A stretch of 64,000 nt of DNA from Variovorax sp. UMC13 (GTDB lineage: Bacteria > Pseudomonadota > Gammaproteobacteria > Burkholderiales > Burkholderiaceae_C). The notes under the pieces were generated by a model that made no database searches, was not told the DNA's origin, and worked only from the letters and a program-made list of their open reading frames with translations. This document shows positions 19,936-30,797 of the stretch, in pieces. Location: the NCBI RefSeq assembly GCF_014170375.1, contig NZ_LZZW01000010.1, positions 62,001 to 126,000 of the forward strand, written 5' to 3'. The position numbers and the translations under genes are program-made. Position 1 is the stretch's first letter; each line of letters starts with the position of its first letter.

Positions 19936-21438
19936 TCAGCTCGGGTTGGGCAGGGACAGGCGCGACGAGTCTTCCTCGGTTTCCTCGATGCGCGGACGGC
20001 TGCCGTTCATGCGGTTGATGGCATCGGTGTCGATGTCGCCCGTGACGTACACGCCGTCGAAGCAGGAGGCATCGAAGCCCGCGAGCTTGGGGTTGAGCGA
20101 GCCGATGGCGCGCTTCATGGCCTCGACGTCCTGGTAGATCAGCGCATCGCAACCGATCAGCTCGCGGATCTGCTCGATGGTGCGGTCGTGCGCCACCAGT
20201 TCATCCTTGGTCGGCATGTCGATGCCGTAGACGTTGGGGTAGCGCACCGGCGGCGCCGCGCTCGCGAGGTAGACCTTGCGCGCGCCGGCGTCGCGCGCCA
20301 TCTGCACGATCTCGCGGCTGGTGGTGCCGCGCACGATCGAGTCGTCGACCAGCATCACGTTGCGGCCCTTGAACTCGCTCGCGATCACGTTGAGCTTCTG
20401 GCGCACCGACTTCTTGCGCACGCCCTGCCCCGGCATGATGAAGGTGCGGCCCACGTAGCGGTTCTTCACGAAGCCTTCGCGGTACGGAATGCCCAGCAGG
20501 TGCGCAAGCTGCGTCGCGCTGGGCCGGCTCGATTCGGGGATCGGGATGATCACATCGATCTCGTTGGGCGGCACGGTCGAGACCACGCGCTTGGCCAGCG
20601 TCTCGCCGAGGTTCAGGCGCGCCTGGTAGACCGAGATGCCGTCGAGCACCGAGTCCGGACGCGCGAGGTAGACGAACTCGAAGATGCAGGGATTCAGGCT
20701 CGGCGACTCGGCGCACTGCATCGAATGCACCTTGCCCGCGAGGTCGATGAACACCGCTTCGCCGGGCTCGATGTTGCGTTCGAACACATGGCCCGAGCCT
20801 TCGAGCGCCACCGATTCGCTGGCTACCATCACGGTGCCGTCGGCCGGGTTGCGGCCCATGCACAGCGGGCGGATGCCGTAGGGGTCGCGGAAGGCGAGCA
20901 GGCCGTGGCCGGCGATCAGCGACACCACGGCATAGGAGCCGCGCAGGCGCTTGTGCATGCTCTTGACCGCCTCGAAGATCTCGGCCGGGTTCAGCGGCAC
21001 GCCGCGCGAGGAGCGCTCGAGCTCGTGCGCGAGCACGTTGAGCAGCACTTCGGAGTCGCTCTCGGTGTTGGTGTGGCGGTGGTCGGTCGAGAACAGCTCG
21101 GCGCGCAGCGCATGGGCGTTGGTCAGGTTGCCGTTGTGCACCAGCACGATGCCGAAGGGCGCGTTCACGTAGAAGGGCTGGGCCTCTTCCTCGCTGTAGG
21201 CGTTGCCCGCGGTCGGGTAGCGCACCTGGCCCAGGCCGACGTCGCCCGGAAGCGCGCGCATGTTGCGGGTGCGGAACACGTCGCGCACCATGCCTTTGGC
21301 CTTCTGCATGAAGAACTTGCGTTCCAGCAGCGTGACGATGCCGGCCGCGTCCTGGCCGCGGTGCTGCAACAGCAGCAGCGCGTCATAGAGCAGCTGATTG
21401 ACGGGCGCGTTGCTCACAACGCCGACGATTCCACACAT
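19936..21438 (-). CDS. purF: Amidophosphoribosyltransferase
   Basis: The 500-residue enzyme catalyses the first committed step of purine synthesis, transferring glutamine amide nitrogen to PRPP. The N-terminus MCGIVGVVS places the Ntn nucleophile Cys2 after removal of Met. The glutaminase domain (residues 2-240) has QVRYPTAGNAYSEE. The PRTase domain has the PRPP loop VMLVDDSIVRGTTS. CAESPSLNPCIFEFVYLARP is a conserved purF segment. The open frame extends upstream, but Cys2 fixes the start at 21438. cvpA is 14 bp upstream, the usual partnership. Confidence 0.98.
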   Translation of the reverse strand: MCGIVGVVSNAPVNQLLYDALLLLQHRGQDAAGIVTLLERKFFMQKAKGMVRDVFRTRNMRALPGDVGLGQVRYPTAGNAYSEEEAQPFYVNAPFGIVLVHNGNLTNAHALRAELFSTDHRHTNTESDSEVLLNVLAHELERSSRGVPLNPAEIFEAVKSMHKRLRGSYAVVSLIAGHGLLAFRDPYGIRPLCMGRNPADGTVMVASESVALEGSGHVFERNIEPGEAVFIDLAGKVHSMQCAESPSLNPCIFEFVYLARPDSVLDGISVYQARLNLGETLAKRVVSTVPPNEIDVIIPIPESSRPSATQLAHLLGIPYREGFVKNRYVGRTFIMPGQGVRKKSVRQKLNVIASEFKGRNVMLVDDSIVRGTTSREIVQMARDAGARKVYLASAAPPVRYPNVYGIDMPTKDELVAHDRTIEQIRELIGCDALIYQDVEAMKRAIGSLNPKLAGFDASCFDGVYVTGDIDTDAINRMNGSRPRIEETEEDSSRLSLPNPS

Positions 21439-21452
21439 GGGGTCTTTCCTTC

Positions 21453-21941
21453 TCAGGGCAGGTAACTGGCCAACTTCTCTGGCAATGCAGGCTTCAACCC
21501 CTGCAACGCCGCATCCAGGACGACTGCGCTGTGCGATTCGCGCCACCAGGCGCTGTCGCTCAACGTCAGCAAATGAACAACCACCGCCATCGCCAGCAGC
21601 GCCACCGCGCCGCGCGCCAGCCCGAAGGCCGCGCCGAGCAGGCGGTCGACCGGGCGCAGGCCCACCGCGGCGATCAGCCTGCGCGTCACCGAGGCCACCA
21701 GGCCCACGGCGAAGGCGGCGGCGACGAACAGCAGCACGAAGGCCAGCGCATAGCGCCACGAGGCCTCCGGGTCGCCATCGATGGGCAGCCAGGCCGCCAG
21801 GTCCGCCGCGAACCATTGCGCGCAGAAGAAGGCGACCACCCAGCCGGCCAGCGATATCACTTCGAACACCAGCCCGCGCACCAGGCCGAACATCAACGAC
21901 ACCGCGAGCAGCGCGACGGCGATCCAGTCGAGCAGGGCCAC
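21453..21941 (-). CDS. cvpA: CvpA family membrane protein
   Basis: The 162-residue inner-membrane protein has four hydrophobic helices (residues about 4-22, 27-45, 61-85 and 100-125) and typical CvpA segments such as MFGLVRGLVFEVISL and RPVDRLLGAAFGLARGA. CvpA proteins are linked to colicin V release and envelope homeostasis, and often precede purF. The start is a GTG at 21941; no upstream ATG exists in the gap after the SPOR gene. The genes are only 15 bp apart. Confidence 0.9.
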   Translation of the reverse strand: MALLDWIAVALLAVSLMFGLVRGLVFEVISLAGWVVAFFCAQWFAADLAAWLPIDGDPEASWRYALAFVLLFVAAAFAVGLVASVTRRLIAAVGLRPVDRLLGAAFGLARGAVALLAMAVVVHLLTLSDSAWWRESHSAVVLDAALQGLKPALPEKLASYLP

Positions 21942-21956
21942 GTCGGCGCGCGGTGA

Positions 21957-22835
21957 CTACAAGCTGAGGACGGCCGCGGGCAAGGACAAGCCCTTGACGC
22001 GACCCGCCGCGCGCTCCGCCTCGGCGCGCGAGGCGAAGGGACCGACCCGCACACGCGTGCGTTCGCCGTCGGCCGTCTTCGCGACGTTGGTGTAGGTCTT
22101 GAGCCCGGCCTTCTCGAGCTTCTGGCGCACGTCGCGCGCCTTCTCGGCTTCGGCGAAGGCGCCGACCTGCACCACGAAGCGGCCGTCGTCGTCGGTGGCG
22201 GCGGCGGGCTTCACGGCCGCCGCGGCGGCCGCGGCCGGCGGCTTGCCGTCGAGCAGCGCGCGGGCACGGGCCCCGTCGTCGGCCGGCGGCTTGGCCGCCA
22301 CCGCGGGCTTGGGCTCGGGCTTGGTCTCGTGCCGGACCTCGGGCTTGGATTCGGGCTTGGGTTCGGGTTTCGGTTTGACTTCGGGCCGGGTCTCGGCCGG
22401 CGGCGCGGCCGCCACGGGCCGTTCGGACGGAAGCTCGCGGCCATCGGCGGTCTCGGTGATGATGCCGCCGGACGTGCCGCTGTTGCTGGCCACGCGGGTG
22501 CGGTTGTCGGGGGCCGGTGCCGCCGGCGCTGGCGCGGGAGCCGGCGCAGGCGCCTGTGCCACCGGGGCCGCGGGCGCGACCGGTGCCGGCAGCGGCGCAA
22601 CCTTGTTGCGGTCGGGGATCTCGATCGGGATGTCGACCGCCACCGGGCGCGGCTGGGTGTCGAACAGCAGCGGGAAGCCGATCACGCCGACCAGCACCAG
22701 CACCGCGGCGCCCAGCAGGCGGTGGCGCGCGCGACGCCGCATGGCGTCCACGCTTTCGGCCGGCGCCGCCGCCACGCTGGCGTTGCGCCCTTCATTGGCG
22801 GGTTGGCCACGTGAGCGGAACTTGAAAAACGCCAT
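21957..22835 (-). CDS. SPOR-domain cell-division-type protein
   Basis: The 292-residue protein has a short cytoplasmic N-terminus and one transmembrane helix near residues 40-58 (LLGAAVLVLVGVIGFPLLF). A long periplasmic linker rich in Pro/Ala/Lys/Glu follows, with repeated KPEPKPE motifs. The C-terminal SPOR domain (residues about 215-292, RFVVQVGAFAEAEKARDV and VRVGPFASRAEAER) binds denuded septal peptidoglycan. This is the DedD-like layout, consistent with the folC-dedD-cvpA-purF order. The linker is low-complexity but in frame throughout. Confidence 0.9.
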   Translation of the reverse strand: MAFFKFRSRGQPANEGRNASVAAAPAESVDAMRRRARHRLLGAAVLVLVGVIGFPLLFDTQPRPVAVDIPIEIPDRNKVAPLPAPVAPAAPVAQAPAPAPAPAPAAPAPDNRTRVASNSGTSGGIITETADGRELPSERPVAAAPPAETRPEVKPKPEPKPESKPEVRHETKPEPKPAVAAKPPADDGARARALLDGKPPAAAAAAAVKPAAATDDDGRFVVQVGAFAEAEKARDVRQKLEKAGLKTYTNVAKTADGERTRVRVGPFASRAEAERAAGRVKGLSLPAAVLSL

Positions 22836-22897
22836 GAGTTCGATCCCTGATGAGAGCAGCGCGGTGTGTGGTTGCGAAGGGCCCGGACACCCGCCGA

Positions 22898-24193
22898 TCA
22901 GGCGCCTGAGAGCAGGTGTTTGGCCTGCAGGCGGGGCGTCCCGTGCTCGAGCACGCCACCCACCGTGAAGAACGATCCGAAGACCACGATTCTATCAGTG
23001 GGGCTTGCGGCATCGATGGCCGCCTGCAGCGCCGCCATGGGCCCGGCGTGCACGCTGCCGCTCGCGTCCTTGCGCGTGTTCTGGGCCTGCCACCGGGCCA
23101 GCAGGTCGGCCGCGGACGCCGCGCGCGGCGTGGGCAGGTCGGTGAAGTACCAGCGGTCGATCAGCGGGCCGATGCGCGCCAGCATCGGCGCCAGGTCCTT
23201 GTCGGCCATCACACCGAAGACGGCGTGGGTGGTGGGCGCGAAACCCATCGCGTCGAGGTTCTCGGCCAGCGCGGCCACCGCGTGGGCGTTGTGCGCCACG
23301 TCGAGCACCAGCGTGGGCTCGCCCGGCACGATCTGGAAGCGTCCCGGCAGTTCGACCATCGCCAGGCCGGTGCGCACCGCCTGAGCGGTGATCGGCAGCC
23401 GCTGGCGCAGCGCCTCGAGCGCGGCCAGCACGCCGGCCGCATTGAGCAACTGGTTGGCGCCGCGCAGCGCGGGATAGGCCAGCCCGCTGTAGCGGCGGCC
23501 CCGGCCGCTCCAGCCCCACTGCTGCTTGTCGCCCGAGACGTTGAAGTCATGGCCGAAGCGCCACAGGTCGGCGCCGATCGCCTGCGCATGGTCGATCACG
23601 CTCTGCGGCGGCACCGGGTCGCTGACGATGGCCGGGCGGCCGGCGCGCAGGATGCCGGCCTTCTCGAAGCCGATGCTCTCGCGGTCGGGGCCGAGGTACT
23701 CCATGTGGTCGAGGTCGATGCTGGTGATCACCGCGCAGTCGGCGTCGATGATGTTGACCGCGTCGAGCCGCCCGCCCAGGCCGACTTCGAGGATCGCGAC
23801 GTCCGGCTTGCTGTCGGCCATGCAGCGCAGGATGGCCAGCGTGGTGAGTTCGAAGTAGGTCAGCGGGATCTCGGCGCGTGTCTGTTCCACGGCCTCGAAG
23901 TGCGGCACCAGTGCGGCGCCGTCGATGGCCTCGCCGTTGAGGCGGAGCCTTTCCTCGAAGCGCACCAGGTGCGGCGAGGTGAAGACGGCGGTGCGGTAGC
24001 CCGCGTGGCGCAGGATCGATTCCAGCATCGCGCAGGTCGAGCCCTTGCCGTTGGTGCCGGCCACGGTGATCACCGGGCAGTCGAAGGCCAGGCCCAGTCG
24101 CTGGGCCACGGCGCGGATGCGGTCCAGCCCGAGTTCGATGGTCTTGGGGTGCTGTTGCTCGGCGTGCGCGAGCCAGTCGGCGAGGGTTTTCAT
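22898..24193 (-). CDS. folC: Bifunctional folylpolyglutamate/dihydrofolate synthase
   Basis: The 431-residue Mur-ligase-family enzyme adds glutamate to folates and makes dihydrofolate from dihydropteroate. Visible are the P-loop VITVAGTNGKGSTCAML near residue 45, FTSPHLVRFEERLRLNG, the metal-site EVGLGGRLDAVNI, and the domain-2 segment LVLDVAHNAHAVAAL. The ATG at 24193 gives the standard N-terminus MKTLADWLAHAEQQHPK. The SPOR gene lies 62 bp downstream. The divergent arsC-like gene starts 46 bp upstream. Confidence 0.97.
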   Translation of the reverse strand: MKTLADWLAHAEQQHPKTIELGLDRIRAVAQRLGLAFDCPVITVAGTNGKGSTCAMLESILRHAGYRTAVFTSPHLVRFEERLRLNGEAIDGAALVPHFEAVEQTRAEIPLTYFELTTLAILRCMADSKPDVAILEVGLGGRLDAVNIIDADCAVITSIDLDHMEYLGPDRESIGFEKAGILRAGRPAIVSDPVPPQSVIDHAQAIGADLWRFGHDFNVSGDKQQWGWSGRGRRYSGLAYPALRGANQLLNAAGVLAALEALRQRLPITAQAVRTGLAMVELPGRFQIVPGEPTLVLDVAHNAHAVAALAENLDAMGFAPTTHAVFGVMADKDLAPMLARIGPLIDRWYFTDLPTPRAASAADLLARWQAQNTRKDASGSVHAGPMAALQAAIDAASPTDRIVVFGSFFTVGGVLEHGTPRLQAKHLLSGA

Positions 24194-24239
24194 GGAGGCC
24201 GGGATTGTCGCCGACCTGCCGCGTTGGCATGATCCCGCC

Positions 24240-24605
24240 ATGACAACAACCCTCTACGGCATCCCGAACTGCGACACCGTCAAGCGCGCCCGCGCCTGGC
24301 TCGACACCCACGGCGTGGGCTATCGCTTCCATGATTTCAAGAAGGAAGGCGTGCCCGAAGCCGAACTCGACCGGTGGCTGCAGGCCCCCGGCTGGGAGGC
24401 CCTGGTCAACCGCCGCGGCACCACCTGGCGCAAGCTGGACGACGCCACCCGGGCCACGGTGGTCGATGCGGCCTCGGCGCGCACGGTGCTGCTGGCGAAC
24501 CCGAGCCTGATCAAGCGGCCCGTGGTGCACTGGGCCGGCCGGCCCGATGTCACAACCGGTTTCGATGCCGAGGGCTGGGCCGCCCTGGCCAAGACGGACA
24601 ATTGA
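24240..24605 (+). CDS. ArsC/Spx-family (YffB-like) reductase
   Basis: The 121-residue thioredoxin-fold protein of the ArsC/Spx/YffB superfamily has N-terminal LYGIPNCDTVKRARAWL with a single active-site cysteine. GVGYRFHDFKKEGVP and the conserved cis-Pro region SLIKRPVVHW follow. YffB-type proteins are glutathione-dependent thiol reductases of uncertain substrate. True arsenate reductase is less likely, because no ars genes are nearby. It is divergent from folC. Confidence 0.88.
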   Translation: MTTTLYGIPNCDTVKRARAWLDTHGVGYRFHDFKKEGVPEAELDRWLQAPGWEALVNRRGTTWRKLDDATRATVVDAASARTVLLANPSLIKRPVVHWAGRPDVTTGFDAEGWAALAKTDN

Positions 24606-24676
24606 ACCCGGCCGCGCCGATTGCATCCAACCGGGCCGAACGGGAGCCGTCCGCTCCCTTGTTGAAGGAGATTGCC

Positions 24677-25261
24677 ATGCGCAACAAACTGTTTTCACCC
24701 GCTTCCGCTGCCGTGCTCGGCCTGTCGCTGGCGGCGGCCCTGGCCAGTGGGGGCGCGTGGGCGCAGACCTCCCTGTCTTCCCAGCCCTCGCAGCAGGTCC
24801 AGGCGCGGGTGATCTCCGCGACCCAGATCACCGACGCGCAGGGCCGCCTGGGCTACGACGTGGCCTACGAATACGAGGGGCGCCGCTACACCACCCACAC
24901 CGACAGCCACCCGGGCGCCACCATCCCGATCGAAGTCAATGCCTACGGCGTGGCCGCACTGCCGACGTCGCCGCAGCCCGGCGAATACGCGACGCAGCCC
25001 TCGGGCGGCTCGCCCTGGGATCGCGTGGTACCCGAGCAGGGCATGGTCGTCTCGGGCGGCGGCGCGCCCCCCGCGCCGGTGTACTACACGCCGCCGGTGG
25101 TGTACTCGGCACCGGTCTACGCCCCCGCGCCGGTCTACGTGGCGCCGGCGTACGGCTACGGTTACGGCTATGGCTACGCGCCCTACTACCCGCCGGTCGG
25201 CCTGTCGCTGAACCTGGGCTACTCGCGCGGCTGGGGCGGCGGCCGCGGCCGCTGGCGCTGA
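24677..25261 (+). CDS. Secreted Gly/Tyr/Pro-rich protein (glycine-zipper-less envelope protein), unknown
   Basis: The 194-residue protein has a clear signal peptide (MRNKLFSPASAAVLGLSLAA, cleavage after AWA) and a perfect AAGGAG 8 bp before the ATG. The first half (residues 30-90) is a small beta-rich domain with VQARVISATQITD and YDVAYEYEGRRYTTHT. The second half is low-complexity Pro/Tyr/Val/Ala (YTPPVVYSAPVYAPAPVYV) followed by GYGYGYGYAPYY and a Gly/Arg/Trp-rich end. It resembles Burkholderiales periplasmic proteins of unknown function. Confidence 0.8.
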   Translation: MRNKLFSPASAAVLGLSLAAALASGGAWAQTSLSSQPSQQVQARVISATQITDAQGRLGYDVAYEYEGRRYTTHTDSHPGATIPIEVNAYGVAALPTSPQPGEYATQPSGGSPWDRVVPEQGMVVSGGGAPPAPVYYTPPVVYSAPVYAPAPVYVAPAYGYGYGYGYAPYYPPVGLSLNLGYSRGWGGGRGRWR

Positions 25262-27226
<1,965 letters not shown>

Positions 27227-27243
27227 GCGTCTTCGGCTCCCAT

Positions 27244-27274
27244 GAAAAAACCACCGCGAGGTGGTTTTTTTCAT
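27244..27274. terminator. Bidirectional terminator between argG and the DCC gene
   Basis: Stem AAAAAACCACC / GGTGGTTTTTT around GCGA is flanked by ATG/CAT symmetry. It sits between two converging genes, with T-runs on both strands, so it can end both transcripts. Confidence 0.92.
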
Positions 27275-27283
27275 GGCCCTCGC

Positions 27284-27673
27284 TCAATCGAGAAAGCGTT
27301 GCGCGTGGTCGGCCGGCGGCATCAGGCAGGTTTCGCTGCGGCCGAACCAGCGGTAGCGGTGGCGCGCCAGCACCCGGTAGAGCGCATCGCGCAGCGGCGC
27401 CGGCACCCCCCACGCAACCCAGGCCAGCCGCCACGGCCAGCCCAGCGCATGCAGCACGCGCAGGATGGCCGCGGTCTGCTGCCAGATGCGCTCACCGTCG
27501 ACCAGCAACAGCGTCTGCAGGCCATCGACCTGCAGCCCGGCGCGCGCCAGCAGCGCCCGGCCGTTGGCGCCCTGGATCGAGGCGAAGCGCAGCACGCCGC
27601 GCCGGTCGTGGCGCAGCAGGAAGCGCACCCAGCCGTCGCACAGAAGGCATTGCGCATCGAAGACGACGGTCAT
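27284..27673 (-). CDS. DCC-family thiol-disulfide oxidoreductase-like protein (DUF393)
   Basis: The 129-residue protein has the DUF393 hallmark FDAQCLLCDGWVRFLLRHD (the family's DxxCxLC motif) at its N-terminus, then LRFASIQGANGRALL and LLLVDGERIWQQTAAIL. The family is thioredoxin-like and named after its DCC motif; its substrates are unknown. It lies 26 bp downstream of the glycine-rich gene on the same strand and probably shares its transcript. Confidence 0.88.
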   Translation of the reverse strand: MTVVFDAQCLLCDGWVRFLLRHDRRGVLRFASIQGANGRALLARAGLQVDGLQTLLLVDGERIWQQTAAILRVLHALGWPWRLAWVAWGVPAPLRDALYRVLARHRYRWFGRSETCLMPPADHAQRFLD

Positions 27674-27699
27674 GCGGTCGTCCCTGCGCGCCACCGCCT

Positions 27700-28563
27700 T
27701 CAATCGCCGCCTCCGCCACCCCCGCAGCCGCCGCCGCCACAGCCCGAACCGCTGTCGCTGCTGCCGCCGCTGTCGCTGGCGCCGCCGCCGGCACTGGAAC
27801 CGCCGCCGTCGCTGCTGTCGCTGCTGCTGCCGCTGCCCGATTCGCTGCCGCCGAAACCGCCGGCGTCCCCCGAGCCCGAACCCGAGTGGCCGAAGTCGCT
27901 GCCGCAATGGGCGCCCGAGTAAGCCGCCCGGTCGATGGAACCGCAGTCGGGCACGTAGCTGAAGCCGCCCGCGACCGCGAACTTGGCGTCGAGCGCGAAC
28001 AGGAGCGGCAGCCGGCTCGGCTGGCGCGGGTCGATGCTTTCCTCCTTGCAGGCCCAATACCAGGTGCGGCGCAGGCCGTCGTTGCGCTGGGCGCTGTGGC
28101 CCAGCACCTCGGCCGGCGTGTGGTGCAGCATGCGGCCGAAGGCGAAGCGGCACCACTGGGCATAGGCCTCGGTGTGGAGGATGAATTCGTGCCAGGCGGC
28201 GTCGACCACCTTGGAGGGCATGGCGACGAACTTGCGATCGCTGCGCAGGTGCGCCATGAAGAACTGGCGCAGGCCGCGCAGCACCAGCTCGGCATCGCGC
28301 GGCTCCAGCTGCGGATAGGCCGCGCGCAGCTTGCCGAGCAGGAAGGGCGGCAGCCGCGCCTCGCGCACGAACTGCCGGCGGGCGCTGGCCTGCCAGGCCT
28401 TGAAGGCCGCGTTGAGCAGGAAGCCGACCACCAGCCCCGCCACCAGCACGCCCAGGCTCTGCGTGGCCGCCGCGGCCACGATGGCCACGTACCAGACCGC
28501 CCAGCGCGCCCACCGCAGCGCCGTGATGCGCTTGCGGAAATTGAGCGCCGAGAGCGCCGTCAC
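27700..28563 (-). CDS. Glycine-rich-domain (GRDP-like) membrane-anchored protein
   Basis: The 287-residue protein has one or two N-terminal hydrophobic helices (residues about 22-52). A middle domain carries MPSKVVDAAWHEFILHTEAY and CRFAFGRMLHHTPAE, the motif pattern of plant and bacterial glycine-rich-domain proteins. The tail from residue 215 is almost entirely Gly/Ser/Asp and ends in a GCGGGGCGGGGGGD run with cysteines. The start is a GTG at 28563, overlapping the murB stop (GTGA), which indicates coupling. Function is unknown. Confidence 0.82.
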   Translation of the reverse strand: MTALSALNFRKRITALRWARWAVWYVAIVAAAATQSLGVLVAGLVVGFLLNAAFKAWQASARRQFVREARLPPFLLGKLRAAYPQLEPRDAELVLRGLRQFFMAHLRSDRKFVAMPSKVVDAAWHEFILHTEAYAQWCRFAFGRMLHHTPAEVLGHSAQRNDGLRRTWYWACKEESIDPRQPSRLPLLFALDAKFAVAGGFSYVPDCGSIDRAAYSGAHCGSDFGHSGSGSGDAGGFGGSESGSGSSSDSSDGGGSSAGGGASDSGGSSDSGSGCGGGGCGGGGGGD

Positions 28564-29612
28564 ACCACCACCGGCTCGGGCTCGAGCCGGATGCCGAAGC
28601 GCTCGTAGACGCTGGTCTGGATCGCCTTGGCCAGGGTCATGACCTCGCCGCCGGTCACCGGGTCCTCGCGGCCGCCGCGGTTGACCAGCACCAGCGCCTG
28701 CCGCTCGTAGACGCCGGCGTTGCCGACCGACTTGCCCTTCCAGCCGCAGGCGTCGATGAGCCAGCCGGCCGCGAGCTTGATGCTGCCGTCGTCCATCGGG
28801 TAGTGCACGATCTTCGGGTCGCGCGCGATGATGTCGGCGCACTGCTCGGGCGTCACGGTCGGATTTTTGAAGAAGCTGCCGGCATTGCCCAGCACCCGCC
28901 AGTCGGGCAGCTTGGCCCGGCGGACCGCGCAGACCCAGTCGAAGACGTCCTGGGCATCGGGCGTGAAGTTGCCCGTTTCCTCCATCTTGCGCTCGAGGTC
29001 GAGGTAGCCGACCACCGCCTTCCAGGGCTTGGGCAGGCGGAAGCGCACGCGCGTGATGAGAGCGCGCCCGGCCAGGCCGAAGTCGTTGTCGCCGCTGGCC
29101 ACGTGCTTGAACACCGAATCGCGGTAGCCGAAGGCGCACTGGGCCGCGTCGAGCGTGAAGCCGCGGCCGGTGTCGAGATCGACCGCGTCGAGCGACTCGA
29201 AGCGGTCCTGCAGCTCGATGCCGTAGGCGCCGATGTTCTGCACCGGCGCGCCGCCCACGGTGCCGGGGATCATCGCGAGGTTCTCGAGGCCGGGGAAGCC
29301 GTTCTCCACCGTCCACTGCACCATGTCGTGCCAGACCTCGCCGGCGCCGGCCTCGACGATCCAGGCGCGCTCGTTCTCCTCGACCAGGCGCAGCCCGCGG
29401 ATCTCGACCTTGAGCACCAGCGGCCTGACGTCGCCGGTCAGCACGATGTTGCTGCCGCCGCCGAGCACGAATTTGGGCGTGTCGCGCCACTGCGCATCGG
29501 CCAGCAGCGCGGCCACGTCCGCCTCGCTGGCGATGCGGACCAGATGCTGCGCACGCGCGACGATGCCGAAGCTGTTGTACGGCTGCAGCGGGACGTTGGA
29601 CTCCACGATCAT
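28560..29612 (-). CDS. murB: UDP-N-acetylenolpyruvoylglucosamine reductase
   Basis: The 350-residue FAD enzyme reduces the enolpyruvyl group in peptidoglycan precursor synthesis. Visible are PLQPYNSFGIVARA at the N-terminus, the FAD-binding LGGGSNIVLTGD, MIPGTVGGAPVQNIGAYG, and the type I-specific FGYRDSVFK. The catalytic serine/glutamate region GNAGSFFKNP is followed by SVGNAGVYERQALVLVN. The ATG at 29612 gives the usual short N-terminus; an earlier in-frame ATG 30 bp upstream is less likely. It is divergent from yajQ. Confidence 0.97.
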   Translation of the reverse strand: MIVESNVPLQPYNSFGIVARAQHLVRIASEADVAALLADAQWRDTPKFVLGGGSNIVLTGDVRPLVLKVEIRGLRLVEENERAWIVEAGAGEVWHDMVQWTVENGFPGLENLAMIPGTVGGAPVQNIGAYGIELQDRFESLDAVDLDTGRGFTLDAAQCAFGYRDSVFKHVASGDNDFGLAGRALITRVRFRLPKPWKAVVGYLDLERKMEETGNFTPDAQDVFDWVCAVRRAKLPDWRVLGNAGSFFKNPTVTPEQCADIIARDPKIVHYPMDDGSIKLAAGWLIDACGWKGKSVGNAGVYERQALVLVNRGGREDPVTGGEVMTLAKAIQTSVYERFGIRLEPEPVVV

Positions 29613-29655
29613 GGGAGAATTGTCGCATTCACGTTGAGTCATCCGAGGAGCCTGC

Positions 29656-30141
29656 ATGCCGTCATTCGACACCGTCTGCGAACCGAACCTGCCCGAAGTC
29701 AAGAATGCCGTCGAAAACACGGCCAAGGAGATCGGCACGCGCTTCGATTTCAAGGGAACGGCCGCCGCCGTCGAACTGAAGGACAAGGAGATCACGATGA
29801 TCGGCGACGCCGAGTTCCAGCTGGTCCAGGTCGAGGACATCCTGCGCGCCAAGCTGACCAAGCGCAACGTCGACGTGCGCTTCCTCGACAAGGGCGACGT
29901 GCAGAAGATCGGCGGCGACAAGGTCAAGCAGGTCATCAAGGTCAAGAGCGGCATCGAGACCGAGACCTCCAAGAAGATCCAGCGCCTGATCAAGGACAGC
30001 AAGCTCAAGGTGCAGGCCGCGATCCAGGGCGACGCGGTGCGCGTGACCGGCGCCAAGCGCGACGACCTGCAGGCGGCGATGGCACTCATCAAGAAAGACG
30101 TGCCCGACATGCCCCTGACCTTCAACAATTTCCGCGACTGA
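29656..30141 (+). CDS. yajQ: YajQ family cyclic-di-GMP-binding protein
   Basis: The 161-residue protein is full length for the family: two ferredoxin-like domains with [56 protein letters not shown] and PLTFNNFRD at the C-terminus. Homologues bind nucleotides, including c-di-GMP in some species, and act as regulatory co-factors. The protease-like gene follows after 2 bp, so the two may be cotranscribed. Confidence 0.95.
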   Translation: MPSFDTVCEPNLPEVKNAVENTAKEIGTRFDFKGTAAAVELKDKEITMIGDAEFQLVQVEDILRAKLTKRNVDVRFLDKGDVQKIGGDKVKQVIKVKSGIETETSKKIQRLIKDSKLKVQAAIQGDAVRVTGAKRDDLQAAMALIKKDVPDMPLTFNNFRD

Positions 30142-30143
30142 GC

Positions 30144-30797
30144 ATGCGCGCGCCCCGGCTGGGCATCGTGGCCGCGCTCGCCCTGTGCGCGGGCTGGGCC
30201 GCGGCGCAGTCGAACTCGGTCATGCTGACCGGCACCATCGGCAGCCGCGCGATCCTGGTGGTCAATGGCGGCGCGCCCAAGACGGTCGCGGTCGGCGAGA
30301 AATTCCAGAACGTCCGTCTCGTTTCATTGCAGGACGGCCAGGCGGTGGTCGAGTCGGCCGGCCAGCGCCTCACGCTGCGCATGGACACGCCGGTGAGCGT
30401 GGGCGCCAGCGGCGGGGGCGGGGGCAATGGCTCGCGCATCGTGCTCAATGCCGACAGCCGCGGCCATTTCATGACGGCCGGCGCCATCAACGGGCGCAGC
30501 GTGAGCTTCATGCTCGACACCGGCGCCACCGCGGTGGCGCTTTCGGCCGCCGACGCGACGCGCATCGGCCTCGATTTCCAGAAGGGCACGCCCGTGCAGA
30601 TGAACACCGCCAACGGTGTGGTGCAGGGTTACCGGCTGCGGCTCGATTCGGTGCGGGTGGGCGACGTCGAGGTGCGCGACATCGACGCCATCGTCTCGCA
30701 GCAGCCCATGCCCTACGTGCTGCTGGGCAACAGCTTCATCGGCCGCTTCTCGATGCGGCGCGACGCCGAGCAGATGGTGCTCGAGCGCCGCTTCTAG
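30144..30797 (+). CDS. Retropepsin-like (clan AA) aspartic protease, secreted
   Basis: The 217-residue protein has an N-terminal signal peptide (LGIVAALALCAGWAAAQS). The C-terminal single-domain aspartic protease fold has the active-site triad FMLDTGATAVALS (residues about 120-132) and the flap/hydrophobic segment PYVLLGNSFIGRF. It matches the bacterial TIGR02281-type clan AA family, which probably dimerises in the periplasm. Its TAG stop shares CTAG with the convergent lysR stop, so the two genes overlap by 4 bp. Confidence 0.9.
   Translation: MRAPRLGIVAALALCAGWAAAQSNSVMLTGTIGSRAILVVNGGAPKTVAVGEKFQNVRLVSLQDGQAVVESAGQRLTLRMDTPVSVGASGGGGGNGSRIVLNADSRGHFMTAGAINGRSVSFMLDTGATAVALSAADATRIGLDFQKGTPVQMNTANGVVQGYRLRLDSVRVGDVEVRDIDAIVSQQPMPYVLLGNSFIGRFSMRRDAEQMVLERRF

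Noticed and set aside
24240..24605. Arsenate reductase
   Set aside because: It is in the ArsC/Spx fold family, but its sequence style is YffB-like and no other arsenic genes are nearby.
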